Assembly: GCA_014529385.2 (NCBI GenBank)
Contig: CM043945.1
Span: 142,918,741-142,982,740, forward strand
Direction of reading: 5' to 3'
DNA length: 64,000 nucleotides
Origin: Adiantum capillus-veneris
Lineage: Eukaryota; Streptophyta; Polypodiopsida; Polypodiales; Pteridaceae
Shown here piece by piece: positions 12,304 to 23,454 of the stretch (the stretch's first letter is position 1; each line of letters starts with the position of its first letter). The position numbers and the translations under genes are program-made. The notes below the pieces were generated by a model that saw only the letters and a program-made list of their open reading frames with translations, did not search any database and was not told where the DNA came from.

Positions 12304-13177
12304 ATGAAAGGTGTTCAACCTTCTGTGGTGCAACACACAATCCCCATGAATAGCATGGCTAAACCAGTTCAACAACAACGACCCTACCTAGTGAATCCTA
12401 AGTATGCAAAGATTTTTCAAGAAGAGATTGAAAAGTTTGTGAAATGCCGATTCATATACACTAGTGAGCACTCAGAATGGGTTTCTCCGATATTGATTGT
12501 GACAAAAAAGAATGGGAAACTCAAAGTGTGCGTGGATCTCAAGAAGGTCAATGCTGTCACTAGGAGGGACCATTACCCCTTGCCGTATTCAAAACATGTG
12601 CTTGAAAGAGTTACAGGGAAGGAAGCTTATAGCTTTTTAGATGGGTACTCTGGCTATAATCAAATCACAATTGTGCTAGAGGACCAAGATAGAACAGCCT
12701 TTATAACCGAATTGGAGCGTTCGCATTTTGTGTTATGGCTTTTGGCTTAACCAATGTCCCTGCTACCTTTTAAAGATTAATAAACACTGCTTTTAGAGAA
12801 TATTTGAGGGAGTTTTGTGAAGCTTTCTTAGATGACCTTTGTGTTTATTCCTCTTGGAAAGAACATCTATCATGCTTACAGAAAGTGTTTGAGAAGTGCA
12901 GATTGTATCGCATCTCCTTAAACCCTTCCAAATGCCAATTTTGGGTTAAACATGGAGTCATCTTAGGGCATATAGTGTCCAAACTGGGATTTCCACTGAT
13001 GAGAGCAAAATTAAAGTTATTGCTGAATTGCCACCACCTACAAACTATAAAGGATTTCAAACGTTCATGGGCCATGTTGGTTATTACCGACAGTTTATTT
13101 TAAACTTTGTCGAGATAGCTCGTCCATTGTACAAACTTCTCATTGAGTTTCACTGGACCGCGGAGTGTGACCATGCC
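12304..13177 (+). pseudogene. Gypsy X1 reverse transcriptase, cut off at RNase H
   Basis: Visible motifs: SEWVSPILIVTKKNGKLKV, DHYPLPYSKHVLERV, YSFLDGYSGYNQI with the first catalytic Asp, then after a frameshift near 12720 the catalytic FLDDLCVYSSWKEHLS and CQFWVKHGVILGHIVS. Later frameshifts occur near 12980. Homology to the X2 copy (26075-26750) stops abruptly at 13177, just where X2 continues with the residues after VECDHAYELL. Beyond that base the DNA is a gag gene in the opposite direction. Confidence 0.85.
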
Positions 13178-13185
13178 ATTTAAAT
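13170..13185. other. Head-on junction between X1 pol (plus) and gag (minus)
   Basis: Plus-strand pol homology to X2 ends at GACCATGCC (13177). The adjoining bases, read on the minus strand, are the gag tail KITPLNLNG, comparable to KITTNVFG in the gag at 62927-63493. Two halves of a gypsy element therefore face each other with opposite polarity, which a simple insertion does not explain. Confidence 0.75.
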
Positions 13186-16012
13186 TCAATGGTGTTATCT
13201 TTGGTGCATTTTGAGTATTCGGACATTGGGCAATCAAATTATCTATGCCACATCGATCACACATGAGTATCGGCGTTGTGGATGTGCTCGCTTGATTGGT
13301 TTGCATCAGTGTGGCATTCTTTTGTAATCTAATGGGACACTCGGCTACACGATGTGGACCCCCACACTCATAGCATTCAAGAAGTGATCTCTTGGCAGTG
13401 TAATTGATATTTTGGTCTCTTGCCACAAGAGCAATTACTTGATAGATAGGTTTGACTTGTCCCCAATAGTCCTCCATGTAATATTGTGGACTTTCTTCAA
13501 GTGCACCAATCCCATAGGCAATATTAGGGTCTATATCTTCTTCACAGCCTTCCAAACAAGCAATAGATGTCTCACAACCCACTTGACTCATAGACGTGGT
13601 GCTTGCAGTCCTAGCACTAGAGGTGGTAAGGGTGTTATTTGAACAACATTTTGGACCCTAGGGACCATGTGTTGTGATGTTTGTTCAAGAGGTGGGGCCG
13701 GCATCAATGATGCAGGCACTCAAGGTGTGTCTATCAATGCTAAGGTTGGTCTATTGGCCATTGCGTGTTTAAATACTATGCAATCCTTGGCTTGATGACT
13801 GTACCTCCCACAGGCATTGCAATTCCCATTAAGTTTTACTCTAAAAGTAGGGAATTCGCTGGTATTATGCGGACCATAGCAAACTGAGCACCATTGTTGT
13901 TCCCTTCTTGGATACATATGGTTGTTTTGTGGAGCACAATTGTCTCTAAGACTCTCTTGAATGGCCTTGGTAAGATCTACTAAAGTCATCTTAGATACCT
14001 TAGACTCTTTAGCAATAGGCTTTATGGTCATTTGCTCATGCCCCGATGCTTGAGAGCTAGTAGATTTAGGCTCAACAGACACTCTTTCTCCTTGAATCAT
14101 TAATTTATCCTCCAATTGGATAACATTGGTGGTGACTGATTCCCAAGTGGTGATTCCTCTAATGACTAGGCCATTGTAGATATCCTCATGTCGTAATCCC
14201 CTAATGAATCTAATAAGCAATTGAATATTATTGAAGCGCTCATTTGGATTACAACGAGAATTCAAATGCTTCAAGCGATGAATAAAGTATCTCACGGACT
14301 CCCCTTCCTCTTGTTGGGATTTCTGGAGCTGAGATGCTACATCCCAAAGTACTCCCTCTTGTATGTATTCTTTCAAGAACAGTCTCCTAAGAGTAGGGTA
14401 GATCATTTTTTCCTCCATCCTTAAGGTTCTATACCAATCCCCAACCTTTCCACTCAAGGTCGGGCTTAAAGCATTACTCTTATGCACGTCATTGTGTTCT
14501 AATAGGGAATCACATATTTATTCAAATACTTTGATATGCTTTCTCACGTCCCTGTCTCCACTAAATTTTTGTGTGAGCTTGGCTATTTGCACTACCTTAC
14601 TTCTAGGCTCTCTATCTAGCATGTTACGCATATTTTAAGCAATGGATTGACCAATAGCTTGAGCAAAGGGTGCCAAGTCACCTAAATGACCAGTTATAGT
14701 GGGGGCATGTGCTCTCAAGACTTCATGTGGAATGGGGGTTTGCATTGGGTTTGATGTATATATAGCCCTTGGGTTCCAAGTTGGGTACGATGTTGTGCCA
14801 TTTGGTGGTCCAAAGTTCATATGTGTCACCCTAGGCAGAGCAGACGTCAGATGTGACATGCTAACACTAGATGGTATGGTCCCATTGAAATAAGAGCTTG
14901 GATGTTGTGGTTGTGGAGCATAAGTTGTTGAAACAATGGGAGGAGTAGGAGCTATATGAGTACAAGGACCCATAGGTGCATATGAATGATACATGCTTGT
15001 AGGTATTGTTGCAAGCATTGAGCTACCATGTAGCGGTGCTTTACTAACCAATGAGATCCATGGCATGTTTTTTGTCATGCCCATCACTGGGGTAGACATG
15101 GTAGCCGTGATTTCATCAAGAGAAAGATGAGCTAAACTTGGAAAGGTAAAGCTATCACTTGTGGTGAGAACCCTGGCAAAACAACATATGGAGGATCCAT
15201 CAGACTTATCGAGGAAGTCTCCATTTGTGATAAAGTTGGTTACTTAGCCTTCCCTATATCCAAGAATCTCATGAGACCCATTGAAGGCATGTGGATCCCT
15301 TTGTTCTGCCTCTCCAGATCAATAACCCTATGGATGACATCACAAACTCTTTGTTGTTGGTCCTCCACGCTAGTAGCACCCCTCGTGGATTGTAGGACAT
15401 TCAACCAACCCACCTGATAGGTGTGACTTGTATATAGGTTGGTTAAAGTCTCCGTTTGTAGTTCATACTCCTAGTTCTCATTTAGAAACACTCCATCTAG
15501 GATTGAGGTGCTAGGGGTGTCCTTTGAACTAGATGCAATGTGGCTCCCTATGGATTGATTCGATTGCTCGCCTAGCATGGATGTTGACATAGGGGCCTTC
15601 GCTTTTAGCTCTCTTCATTGATCTGCCTTGCGTAGGCTCTTGATTTCCTTTTCCCTAGCCACAATGATATATCTCTCAACCTCTTGTACTTCGGCAAGGC
15701 TTCTCCCATCAGGTAATATAACGTCGGAGTGGAATAGCTCTGAAGAGTCAGGGGGTGTAGTGAATGGAGTATTCACATGCACACTCTCCAAGATCATGGG
15801 ATCTACATTGGTCATGAATGGCAAGTTTACTCCCCCCCCCCCCCCCCCCCCCCCCCCCCTTCCTTCACATCGTTAGCTCCATATTTGGAGTGAGTGGCTC
15901 TACTGAAACTATTCTTCAAGCGGCTAAGCACGCTCGGCCCGGACCGTGGGCCCATGGCATGCATTTCTTGGCTTGAACTATCGGGGTTAGACATCGGCGG
16001 GTAACCTTCCAT
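13178..16012 (-). pseudogene. Gypsy gag with serial zinc knuckles, family X/G type
   Basis: Read from 16012 down: an N-terminal region (MEGYPPMSNPDSSSQ), a G-homopolymer (C28 on the plus strand), a Pro/Thr-rich stretch (15099-14635), the retrotransposon gag domain (14487 on: GKVGDWYRTLRM, REFIHRL-like segment, FIRGLRHEDIYNG), then zinc knuckles. The knuckles are CSVCYGPHNTSEF (last Cys lost), CNACGRYSHQAKDC, CYECGGPHRVAEC and CDRCGIDNLIAQC. Frames shift at least three times. The last 25 codons of the final frame (13177-13100) are antisense to X1 reverse transcriptase, not gag. The gag at 62430-63966 is a relative. Confidence 0.82.
15832..15859. repeat. C28 homopolymer (G28 on the gag sense strand)
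   Basis: Twenty-eight consecutive C on the plus strand. On the gag strand this encodes a glycine run between the frame starting at 16012 and the next at 15824. Length change here would shift the gag frame. The exact number may be a sequencing or assembly estimate. Confidence 0.9.
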
Positions 16013-16565
16013 GACTTCATAGTCAGAGGAAGAATCACTAGACGCAATATGTGGGTCCTAAGTGGTATTACCTTGGGTTCCCGCTGAGGGCCTAAAGCCT
16101 AAGGTGGAGGAATCATGATTTCCCGTGTAAATGGATAAACTCTCTATGTGATCATCATCTAGCACACAACCAGAGCATATGTGCATCTGACCTCAACACT
16201 CTAGAAGTGTTGGTGAGTGCCCGTGAAGACCACTCACCTAGTTTTTTAGGTGTTTACAACCCAAATTTTTTGGTTATTTTTTGTCCTTTTTTTTAACCAA
16301 GCCACGGAATATGGCGTGTGATAGCTCAAAACAAGCGTCTTGGCTAGAAGGACGTGTCGTGCTTTACAGGCTTTGATTCTATTACGTAAAGCCCTCGAAA
16401 TCCTAAAAGTAGTATTTTCCTAGGTGGAAAGATGGCTAGAATTAGTAAGTCCAAAGGGTGAGTGTGAAGGAAATGGTGGAGGACTTGAGTAACTTGTCCC
16501 ACATGCCCTCCCTTCACTTGAGGTCATAGTCTTTATATATATAGTAGTGTGTATACTATATCATA
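16013..16565 (-). other. Sequence upstream of the minus-strand gag
   Basis: No credible gene. A TATA-like tract (reverse complement of TTTATATATATAG near 16533) sits about 520 bases upstream of the gag start, so part of this may be an LTR or leader of the gag element. No primer site or LTR ends could be located, so the assignment is tentative. Confidence 0.35.
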
Positions 16566-16690
16566 AGACTCAGAACTGAGGCATGGGCCTGGTCCTAGTC
16601 CTTAGTCCTGGGCCTAGGCTTGGTCCTAGTTCTGGTCCGAGTCATGGTCTTGGTCCTGGTACCAGTGGGCATGGTCCTGGTCCTGTGCTT
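16566..16690. repeat. Degenerate short tandem repeat built from GGTCCTGGTCCTAGTC-like units
   Basis: The stretch consists of repeats of TGGTCCTRG and close variants with CATGGTC interspersed. It looks like a degenerate minisatellite with a 6-12 base period. No coding potential is evident. Confidence 0.65.
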
Positions 16691-18100
16691 GGTCTCACTA
16701 TTTTTTTGATATGCATGCATGGCATGCCAGTATGGTGGACTCATTCCACTACAACATAGTTTACGCTTCTGCTATAACATCAACTACTCTGTTCCAAAAG
16801 AGTTAAGGCCGTTATATTTTTTTTTTATCATTGTATATTTTCTTTTGATTGTTGTATATGACTACAATGACGTGCAATTTATGTGCACAAGGTGCTGGCA
16901 ATATAGAAGATGGTTTTTGTGAATAGCAAGTAGGCATGGCCTCACCATCAAGCATTTAATTCATGGAATGTCATGAATAGAGTAAGAGAGCTTCAAAGAA
17001 GGTCATCTCTTGTTTGGGGTATTGATTTTCTTTCTCTTATTTTCTTGAAGAGATTTGAGTCTTTCACGCTCTAGTTTTGAATATGATTCCAAATTACAAC
17101 AATCTATTGTTGAATAAATAGCACTATTTGTGGCTATAGGAGTGGTATTTCTAGGGGTATGACCCATTCAATACCCAATCACTCCATAGGTGTTTTGACG
17201 GTCACATGTTGATCTCATCACTCGGGGGGGGGGGTGTCACTTAATAATTATGTGACTATCACATGTGAGTGCAGCAGAAGGGGTTATTAAATTTTATTTT
17301 TTCACACATTTTCACATACAAAAGGATACCGTAAAATAGAATTGGATTTTTTTTTAACAGATTGAATAGAAAAAGGGTGTACTTTATTCGTTAAAAATTC
17401 ACAGATAAGGAGTTTTATAAATAATCCTTGAACGCACCTGATATACACAATTTATATATAGTGACCCCCCAAGTCTCATCACAATTATACTTTCAAGGAA
17501 AGAAGTCTGCAATCTACCAAATGGCCCTAGATCAGTTATCTAGAGAGGATAGGTAGATTACAAGTGTTAATCTTGTGCTAAAACACATGCTAAGCGCATA
17601 TATTAGCACCAAGCAATCCAATTGGAAAGGATATCTAACTACTTGGAGTTTGCTTACCATAAGGCAAAGCATGTTTGCAACTAAGTTTAGCCTCCTTATG
17701 TTTAAATAAGCTTCTCAACCTTGAACACCATTTATGGTGGGGTTGTCTACTAATGAAGAATGATAACAATTCAAGGACTTATCCTTTATTGTGATGAGTT
17801 ATGTCAACCAGTTACCTTCACGGGAGTGAGAAGAGGTATTCTTTTAGATATCTCTTAGTTGTGATAACTCATTTAGCATAGTCAAGTGAGTTCTAAATGG
17901 AGTCTCTATTCTTTGTTGGATATGGGCCAATTACACAAGATGGTTGCAAAGGGACAACACTGTAGAAAATCAAGATGTTCTTCTTGATTTCATTTAACCT
18001 CCTACTAAACCGTGTTCTAGTCAAATGGACAGTTGGATCCATGGAGGATGCCACTACAGAAAACATTAGTGTTCTTATGAAGATATCACCACTTATGTTC
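16691..18100 (+). pseudogene. Second Y-family gypsy relic (Y2)
   Basis: Collinear with parts of 7149-10101: the CATGCATGGCATGCCAG region, TTTCAAGGAAAGAAGTCTGC (about 17491, compare 8171), GTTTGCTTACCATA with the following blocks, and the pol-end region near 17960-18100. It is shorter than Y1, so it carries deletions. A G10 tract occurs at 17223-17232. No intact frame remains. Confidence 0.55.
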
Positions 18101-18250
18101 CAAGGGGGGAGTAATGTCAAGCCTAGGGTAAGACCGGGCGGGCCAAGGGCCATGAAGAACATGCAGTAAAGGGAGTCCTATCATTAGCAAGGCCAAGAGC
18201 CTCTATAGGACACAGTTGGATGGGTGAGTTGCATGGTCCAATCCCTTTGG
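18101..18250 (+). repeat. Polypurine tract and short LTR of gypsy family Y (copy 2)
   Basis: CAAGGGGGGAGTAA precedes TGTCAAGCCTAGGG at 18115. GCCTCTATAGGACACAGTTG near 18188 and GAGTTGCATGGTCCAATCCC near 18224 match the 45481-45562 fragment on the minus strand. The 3-prime end is approximate. Confidence 0.65.
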
Positions 18251-18554
18251 AGAGCCACTATATTCATTTGTCAGATAAGAAAACCCACTTAATTGAGTCA
18301 ATACCTTAATTAGACATGATATAAATGTCTTTAGATGACCTATCACTTCATGAGTGTGACTTATTAATTGCTTTTGACATAGAATTATTTATATGTGTAG
18401 GGGTGCTACCTATTAAGTATGGAGCCTGATTTACCCCTTGTAATTTTTTGTGTTAAAAACGCACATTTGTAAGGCCCTTATGAAGAGAAGCCTTCGTGCG
18501 TGAATAAAAATCACTCGCCGGAAATAAAAATTACTCATCGGAAACCAAAATTTT
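18251..18554. other. Unassigned interval before copia C
   Basis: No gene is visible. A roughly 25-base direct repeat (ATAAAAATCACTCGCCGGAA and ATAAAAATTACTCATCGGAA) occurs at about 18504-18550, next to the first LTR of copia C, and may be part of it. Confidence 0.4.
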
Positions 18555-19129
18555 CACGCCATAATATTATGGCCGGATGGCGGCCGGAAAGTGGTCTGAA
18601 AACGACCAGTCGGTTGGCCGGTTGGCCGATGGCCGGTAGTCAATGGCCAGTGGCCGATGGTCAGAAGTCAATGGCCAGTGGTCGGTGGCCGAATTCAATG
18701 GCCAGTGTCAAAATTCAAAAGCGGACTTGCCTTTTTAAAGACGGCCACACATGGGCGGATTAGAGGGTCCGATTTGGACTTATCCACACATGACTGTCTC
18801 TCATGAGGGAGGACAGCCCTTTTGGCCTATAAAAGGATACCAATTCTACACACATTTCACAGTGTGAAGTTGATGCAACAAGGTGGGTGTGAGGTGGTGA
18901 GAGTGAAGCAAGGCGAGAGTTCCAAAAGGGTATAGTCCCTTTGTAATATACTTCTTGTTTTGAAGTACTAAAGCCATTGAGTGGCTGCTTTCCCGTGGAC
19001 GTAGCCCACATTGGGTGAACCACATATATCATGTGTACTCTCTCTCTCTCTCTCTACACTCTATAATCTCTTGTGTGTGAAAATTATCTCTCTCCATTAA
19101 GCTACTTAGCTACGTCATATTTTCTAGCA
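18555..19129 (+). repeat. Copia C 5-prime LTR (about 575 bp)
   Basis: Pairs with 21984-22620. Its U3 part (18570-18720) is packed with ATGGCCAGTGGCCGA-like iterations, followed by a TATA box (CTATAAAAGG, about 18828-18837), a short (CT)8 tract at 19039-19055, and a TTCTAGCA end. The start is blurred: the TG seen in the second LTR is not evident here, so the left edge may be off by tens of bases. Confidence 0.8.
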
Positions 19130-19132
19130 AAC

Positions 19133-19144
19133 TGGTATCAGAGC
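19133..19144 (+). other. Copia C primer-binding site
   Basis: TGGTATCAGAGC, complementary to the 3-prime end of initiator tRNA-Met, three bases after the LTR end. This fixes the element as plus-strand. Confidence 0.9.
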
Positions 19145-19240
19145 AAGGTTTTCTTGTAGCTAAAGTATCTCAAGGAAAGGATTCCTTGAATTGACTGGGA
19201 GTAATGGTGGAGGAAGGGAAGCTCAAGTCTGGGAGTAATA

Positions 19241-20422
19241 GTGGAGGAAGGGAAGCTCAAGACTGGGCCTAAGAAGAGGTTCAAAAACCAAAAGGGTCGT
19301 GATCGCTCAAGACGGAGCAAGTCACGCACAAAGTCAGTTCTTGAATGTTGGAACTACGGCAAGAAGGTCCACGTCAAGAAGGATTGCTGGTCCAAGAAGA
19401 AGGAGTTGGACTCTCAAGACATCAACAAGCCAACATTGGAGGCCAATGTGGCAGGTAAAGTAGAGCAAGATGCTCTAAGTCTCTCATTAGACAATGTCTC
19501 TAATTCCTGGATAGTAGATTTCGGGGCTTCATTCCATGCGACACCACACAAGCAACATTTCCAAGATTACACCAAAGGTAATTTTGGGTATGTATACTTG
19601 GGAGATGATGAAGCTTGTGAAATTCTCAGCAAAGGTACAGTTTGTGTCAAAATTGCTAACAAAAATGAATGGAAGCTTAAAGATGTTAGACATGTTCCTT
19701 CTCTTCGCAAAAATTTGATCTCTACAGGACAATTGGACGATGAAGGTCACAACATTGCATTCGCAAGCAAATCGTAGAAGATCTCAAAGGGATCTTTGGT
19801 GGTTGCCAAGGAAGAAAATGTTGGTACACTTTACTTGTGACCTGTTAGCATGCAACCTTCAGCTTGTGCAACAACTACAAAAGTCGCTAGTGCGGTGTGG
19901 AATTACCAGCTTGGGTATTTCTCCTTCAAACAAAGAATCTTCTACTAGGTTTAAAATAAGTGGACTTAGAGTTCTGTGAAGATTGTGTTTATGGTAAACA
20001 AAAGAGAGTAAATTTCAAAATTTTGAAAATGAGATTTTAAAACAAAACTTAAGTTCGTTCATTTTGACGTTTAGGGTCCTGCAAGTACACCATCACTTGG
20101 TGGCTCATTGTACTATGTAACATTCATAGATGATGCGACTAGGAAAACATGGGTTTATGTAATGAAGAATAAATCGGATGTGTTTTCCATATTTCAAAGG
20201 TGGAAAGCCTTTGTGGAGAATGAAACAGGTACTAAGGTTAAATGCCTCAGATCCGACAATGGAGGCGAATATTGCAGCCAAGCTTTTGAAAGCTTTTGTG
20301 CTAGCAATGGCATTCGAAGGCAAAGAGCAGCCCTAAGGACACCTGGCATTTCCGAAAGGATGAACAGATTAATCATGGAGCGAGCACCAAGCATGCGGCT
20401 ACATGCAGGCTTTACCGCTTGA
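19241..20422 (+). pseudogene. Copia C zinc knuckle, protease and integrase core, mutated
   Basis: The frame at 19241-19777 has CWNYGKKVHVKKDC, a zinc knuckle whose second Cys is Tyr, then protease with WIVDFGASFHATPH in place of the usual DSG. The region 19740-20100 is frameshifted and the integrase zinc-binding part is largely unreadable. The integrase core resumes at 20108 (YYVTFIDDATRKTWVY, LRSDNGGEYCSQ, ISERMNR). Loss of the protease active-site Ser and the knuckle Cys marks a dead element. Confidence 0.82.
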
Positions 20423-21959
20423 GCTTTGGGCGGAAGCTGTAAGTATGTATGTGTACTTAATCAACCGGTCACCCTCAGCAGCATTGGATGGGGGACTTCC
20501 AGAAGAGGCATGGACAGGTAAACCAGTGAATTATGCATTCCTCAAATTTTTTGGGTGTGAAGCTTTCATGCACATAGATAGAAGCCTAAGATCAAAGCTA
20601 CATGCAAAGTCCAAAAAGTGTTTCTTCATTGGCTATGGAGAAGGTGACTTTGGGTATCGCATATGGAATCCTGAAGATGGTAAAAACTTCAGGAGTAGGG
20701 ATGTAATTTTTAACAAAAAAAATTTGTACAAAGATTACTTGGAAAGAAAACAAACAAAAGAAACAAGTGATGAGTACATGGAACTTGAGGATGGTGAAGA
20801 CTCAAGGACAGGAAACGGTGACAATATGCAACAACGTCAACCAAATGAGGAGCCTCAACCTATTCCCCGAAGATCTACAAGAGCAAGTAGACCTCCAGAA
20901 AGGTTCGTTCCATCCTTCAACCATCTCTTGATCTCAGATTCTGGAGAGCTAGAATCATACGAAGAAGCTATGCATCACGAATCCAAAGAAGAATGGATGA
21001 AGAGTATGCAAGTGGAGATGGATCCACTACATCGCAACCAAACATAGGAGTTGATTGAGTTGCCTAAAGGTAAGAGGGCACTTCACAAGAAATGGGTGTA
21101 TAAGCTAAAGGAAGAAGAAGGTGGGAAGAAAAGGTACAAGTCTAAGCTTGTGGTAAAAGGGTTTTCTCAAAAGAAAGGTATTGACTTTAATGAAATATTT
21201 TCTCATGTTGTAAAAATGAACTCAATTAGGCTTGTCTTAAGCCTTGTGGCTGCTCATGATCTAAATCTTGAGCAAATGGATGTAAATACAGCATTCCCTC
21301 ACGGTGACTTAGAGGAGGAAATTCACAGACTTCAACCAAAGGGGTATGAAGTAAAAGGTAAGGAGAAAATGGTATGCAGATTAAAGAAGAGCTTGTATGG
21401 TTTAAAGCAAGCATCAAAACAATGGTACTTGAAGTTCGATCAATGGATATTAGATCATGGATTCAGAAGATGCAACTCAGATCATTGCGTCTACACGAAG
21501 AATTTGGGAGATGGGAAGTTCATCATCCTAATGTTGTATGTTGATGACATGCTGATTGCAAGTGCTAACATGCAAGACATCAAAGACCTAAAAGAAGAGC
21601 TATCTAAATCTCTTTCAATGAAAAATTTAGCTGTTGCAAAGAGGATACTTGGTATGAAGATATCAAGGGACAAGACGAAGAAGACAATAAAGCTATCTCA
21701 AGAGGATTACATCAAGAAGGTACTAGAAAGATTTGCTATGCAAAATGCAAAAATGGTTTCTATACCTTTGGCCGATCACTTTAAACTAATCAAACATATG
21801 TGTCCAAAGACACAAGAGGAGATAGCCTATATGTCTAAAGTACCATATGCTACAGCGGTAGGTTCTCTTATGTATGCTATGGTATGGACAAGGCCAGACA
21901 TTGCACATGTAGTGGGAGTTGTAAGTAGATTCATGGACAACCCAGGTAAAGAGCACTAG
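20403..21959 (+). pseudogene. Copia C integrase end and reverse transcriptase, RNase H missing
   Basis: Frame 20403-21047 covers the integrase C-terminal segment (FGCEAFMHID, KKCFFIGYGEGDFGYRIW) and the start of reverse transcriptase. After a TAG it continues at 21051-21959 with KARLV-like KSKLVVKGFSQKKG, QMDVNTAFPHGDLEEE, SLYGLKQASKQWY and the catalytic YVDDMLIAS (about 21535). It stops at PDIAHVVGVVSRFMDNPGKEH, where RNase H should start, about 25 bases before the second LTR. Confidence 0.87.
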
Positions 21960-21983
21960 CAAGCTGTCTAGATAATTTCTTTT

Positions 21984-22454
21984 TGTCAGAATATTATGGC
22001 CGGACGGCGGCCGGGGACAGCGATCGAAAAGTGGTCGAAAAATGATCAGTCGGTTGGCCGGTTGTCAGTAGTCCGAAGTCAATGGCCGGTGGCGAGTGGC
22101 CAAATTCAATGGCCAATGGCCGATTTCAAAGGAGGACTTGTCTTCTCAAGGGGGGCCACACATGGACAGATTGGAGGGTCTGACTTGTATCTACACAAGG
22201 GCGTCTACACATGGCTGCATCTCATGAGAGAGGGCAATCCTTTTGGCCTATAAAAGAAGGCCATTTCTACACACATTTCATAGCGTGAAGTTGATGCAGC
22301 AAGGTGGGTGTGAGATGGTGAGAGTGAATCAAGGCGGGAGCTCCAAAAGGGTATAATCCCTTTGTAACCTACTTCTTGTTTTGAAGTACTAAAGCCATTG
22401 AGTGGATGATTTCCCATGGACGTAGCCCACATCGGGTGAACCACGTATATCGTG

Positions 22455-22529
<75 letters not shown>

Positions 22530-22620
22530 CTATAATCTATAATCTTTTGTGTGTGAAAATTTCTCTCCCCATTAAGTAGGCTACTCAAATATCTATTTAA
22601 TTACATCATATTTCCTAACA
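21984..22620 (+). repeat. Copia C 3-prime LTR (637 bp) with expanded CT tract
   Basis: Starts TGTCAGAATATTATGG and ends TTTCCTAACA. It has the same GGCC-rich iterations, TATA box (TATAAAAG, about 22250) and downstream order as the first LTR. Most of the 62-base length difference comes from a (CT)34 tract at 22459-22526. Confidence 0.88.
22459..22526. repeat. (CT)34 microsatellite inside copia C LTR
   Basis: Sixty-eight bases of perfect CT. The equivalent site in the partner LTR (19039-19055) has 17 bases, so the expansion came after insertion or lies in a region of uncertain assembly. Confidence 0.95.
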
Positions 22621-22714
22621 TATTATGCTACCAATCATAATTAAAGCAGACAAACATGGATGCAAAAAAGATAAGGGGCAATGCTAATGGACAAGAAACA
22701 CCTGTTTGTGTTGA

Positions 22715-23454
22715 TGGTTGTGCTTGATTTGAAGATTGAACGAGAGAAAGATTCCGTGAAGGTCCAAATCCTAACAGTAGCAACACGTTCCTGTACACAC
22801 TAGGAAACACAAAGAATACCTCTAGGAGGCACATCAGTGGGAAGAGGTACCAACCCTTATTGAACACAATTAAACAACATAAGGAACCCTAACCTAATTA
22901 TTTGCACTCTCCCTAAAGAGTCAAGGGAATAGGATATTGTAGAGATTGGGGGGGAACCCCCTAAGGCTAAAGCCCTATCCTCGTTGTTGAGAAAAACAAA
23001 GTCATCATCCGTGAGACCATATGTGCCATCCGTGTAATCATGTAAATCGTCTTCATCATTAGAGGCACCAATGTTTACTAAGAATGGTTGTGCTTGATTT
23101 GAAGAGTGAACGAGAGAAAGATTTCGTGAAGGTCCAAATCCTAACAGTAGCAACACGTTCCTGTACACACTAGGAAACACAAAGAATACCTCTAGGAGGC
23201 ACATCAGTGGGAAGAGGTACCAACCCTTATTGAACACAATTAAACAACATAAGGAACCCTAACCTAATTATTTGCACTCTCCCTAGAGAGTCAAGGGAAT
23301 AGGATATTGTAGAGATTGGGGGGAAACCCCCTATGGCTAAAGCCCTATCCTCGTTGTTGAGAAAAACAAAGTCATCATCCGTGAGACCATATGTGCCATC
23401 CGTGTAATCATGTAAATCGTCTTCATCATTAGAGGCACCAATGTTTACTAAGAA
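22715..23454 (-). repeat. Tandem duplication, two 370-bp units
   Basis: Units 22715-23084 and 23085-23454 are nearly identical. The unit covers the 3-prime half of the MAS ORF and its downstream sequence, so that half is present twice in this arm. The right arm has a different 129-bp duplication in the overlapping part. Confidence 0.92.

Larger units (their letters stand above)
18555..22620 (+). mobile_element. Copia C, internally deleted Ty1/copia element
   Basis: Two LTRs (18555-19129 and 21984-22620) flank a 2.85-kb interior. A perfect tRNA-iMet primer site follows the first LTR. The interior keeps a zinc knuckle, protease, integrase core and reverse transcriptase but lacks most of gag and all of RNase H; reverse transcriptase runs almost directly into the second LTR. 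No matching 5-base target duplication was found. The second LTR abuts the left inverted arm exactly at 22620/22621. Confidence 0.87.

Noticed and set aside
13100-13177. C-terminal 25 codons of the last gag frame
   Set aside because: This part is antisense to X1 reverse transcriptase; the frame is open across the junction by chance.
22205-22588. 127-codon minus-strand frame with a long Arg-Glu run
   Set aside because: It is the (CT)34 tract in the copia C LTR translated as a dipeptide repeat.
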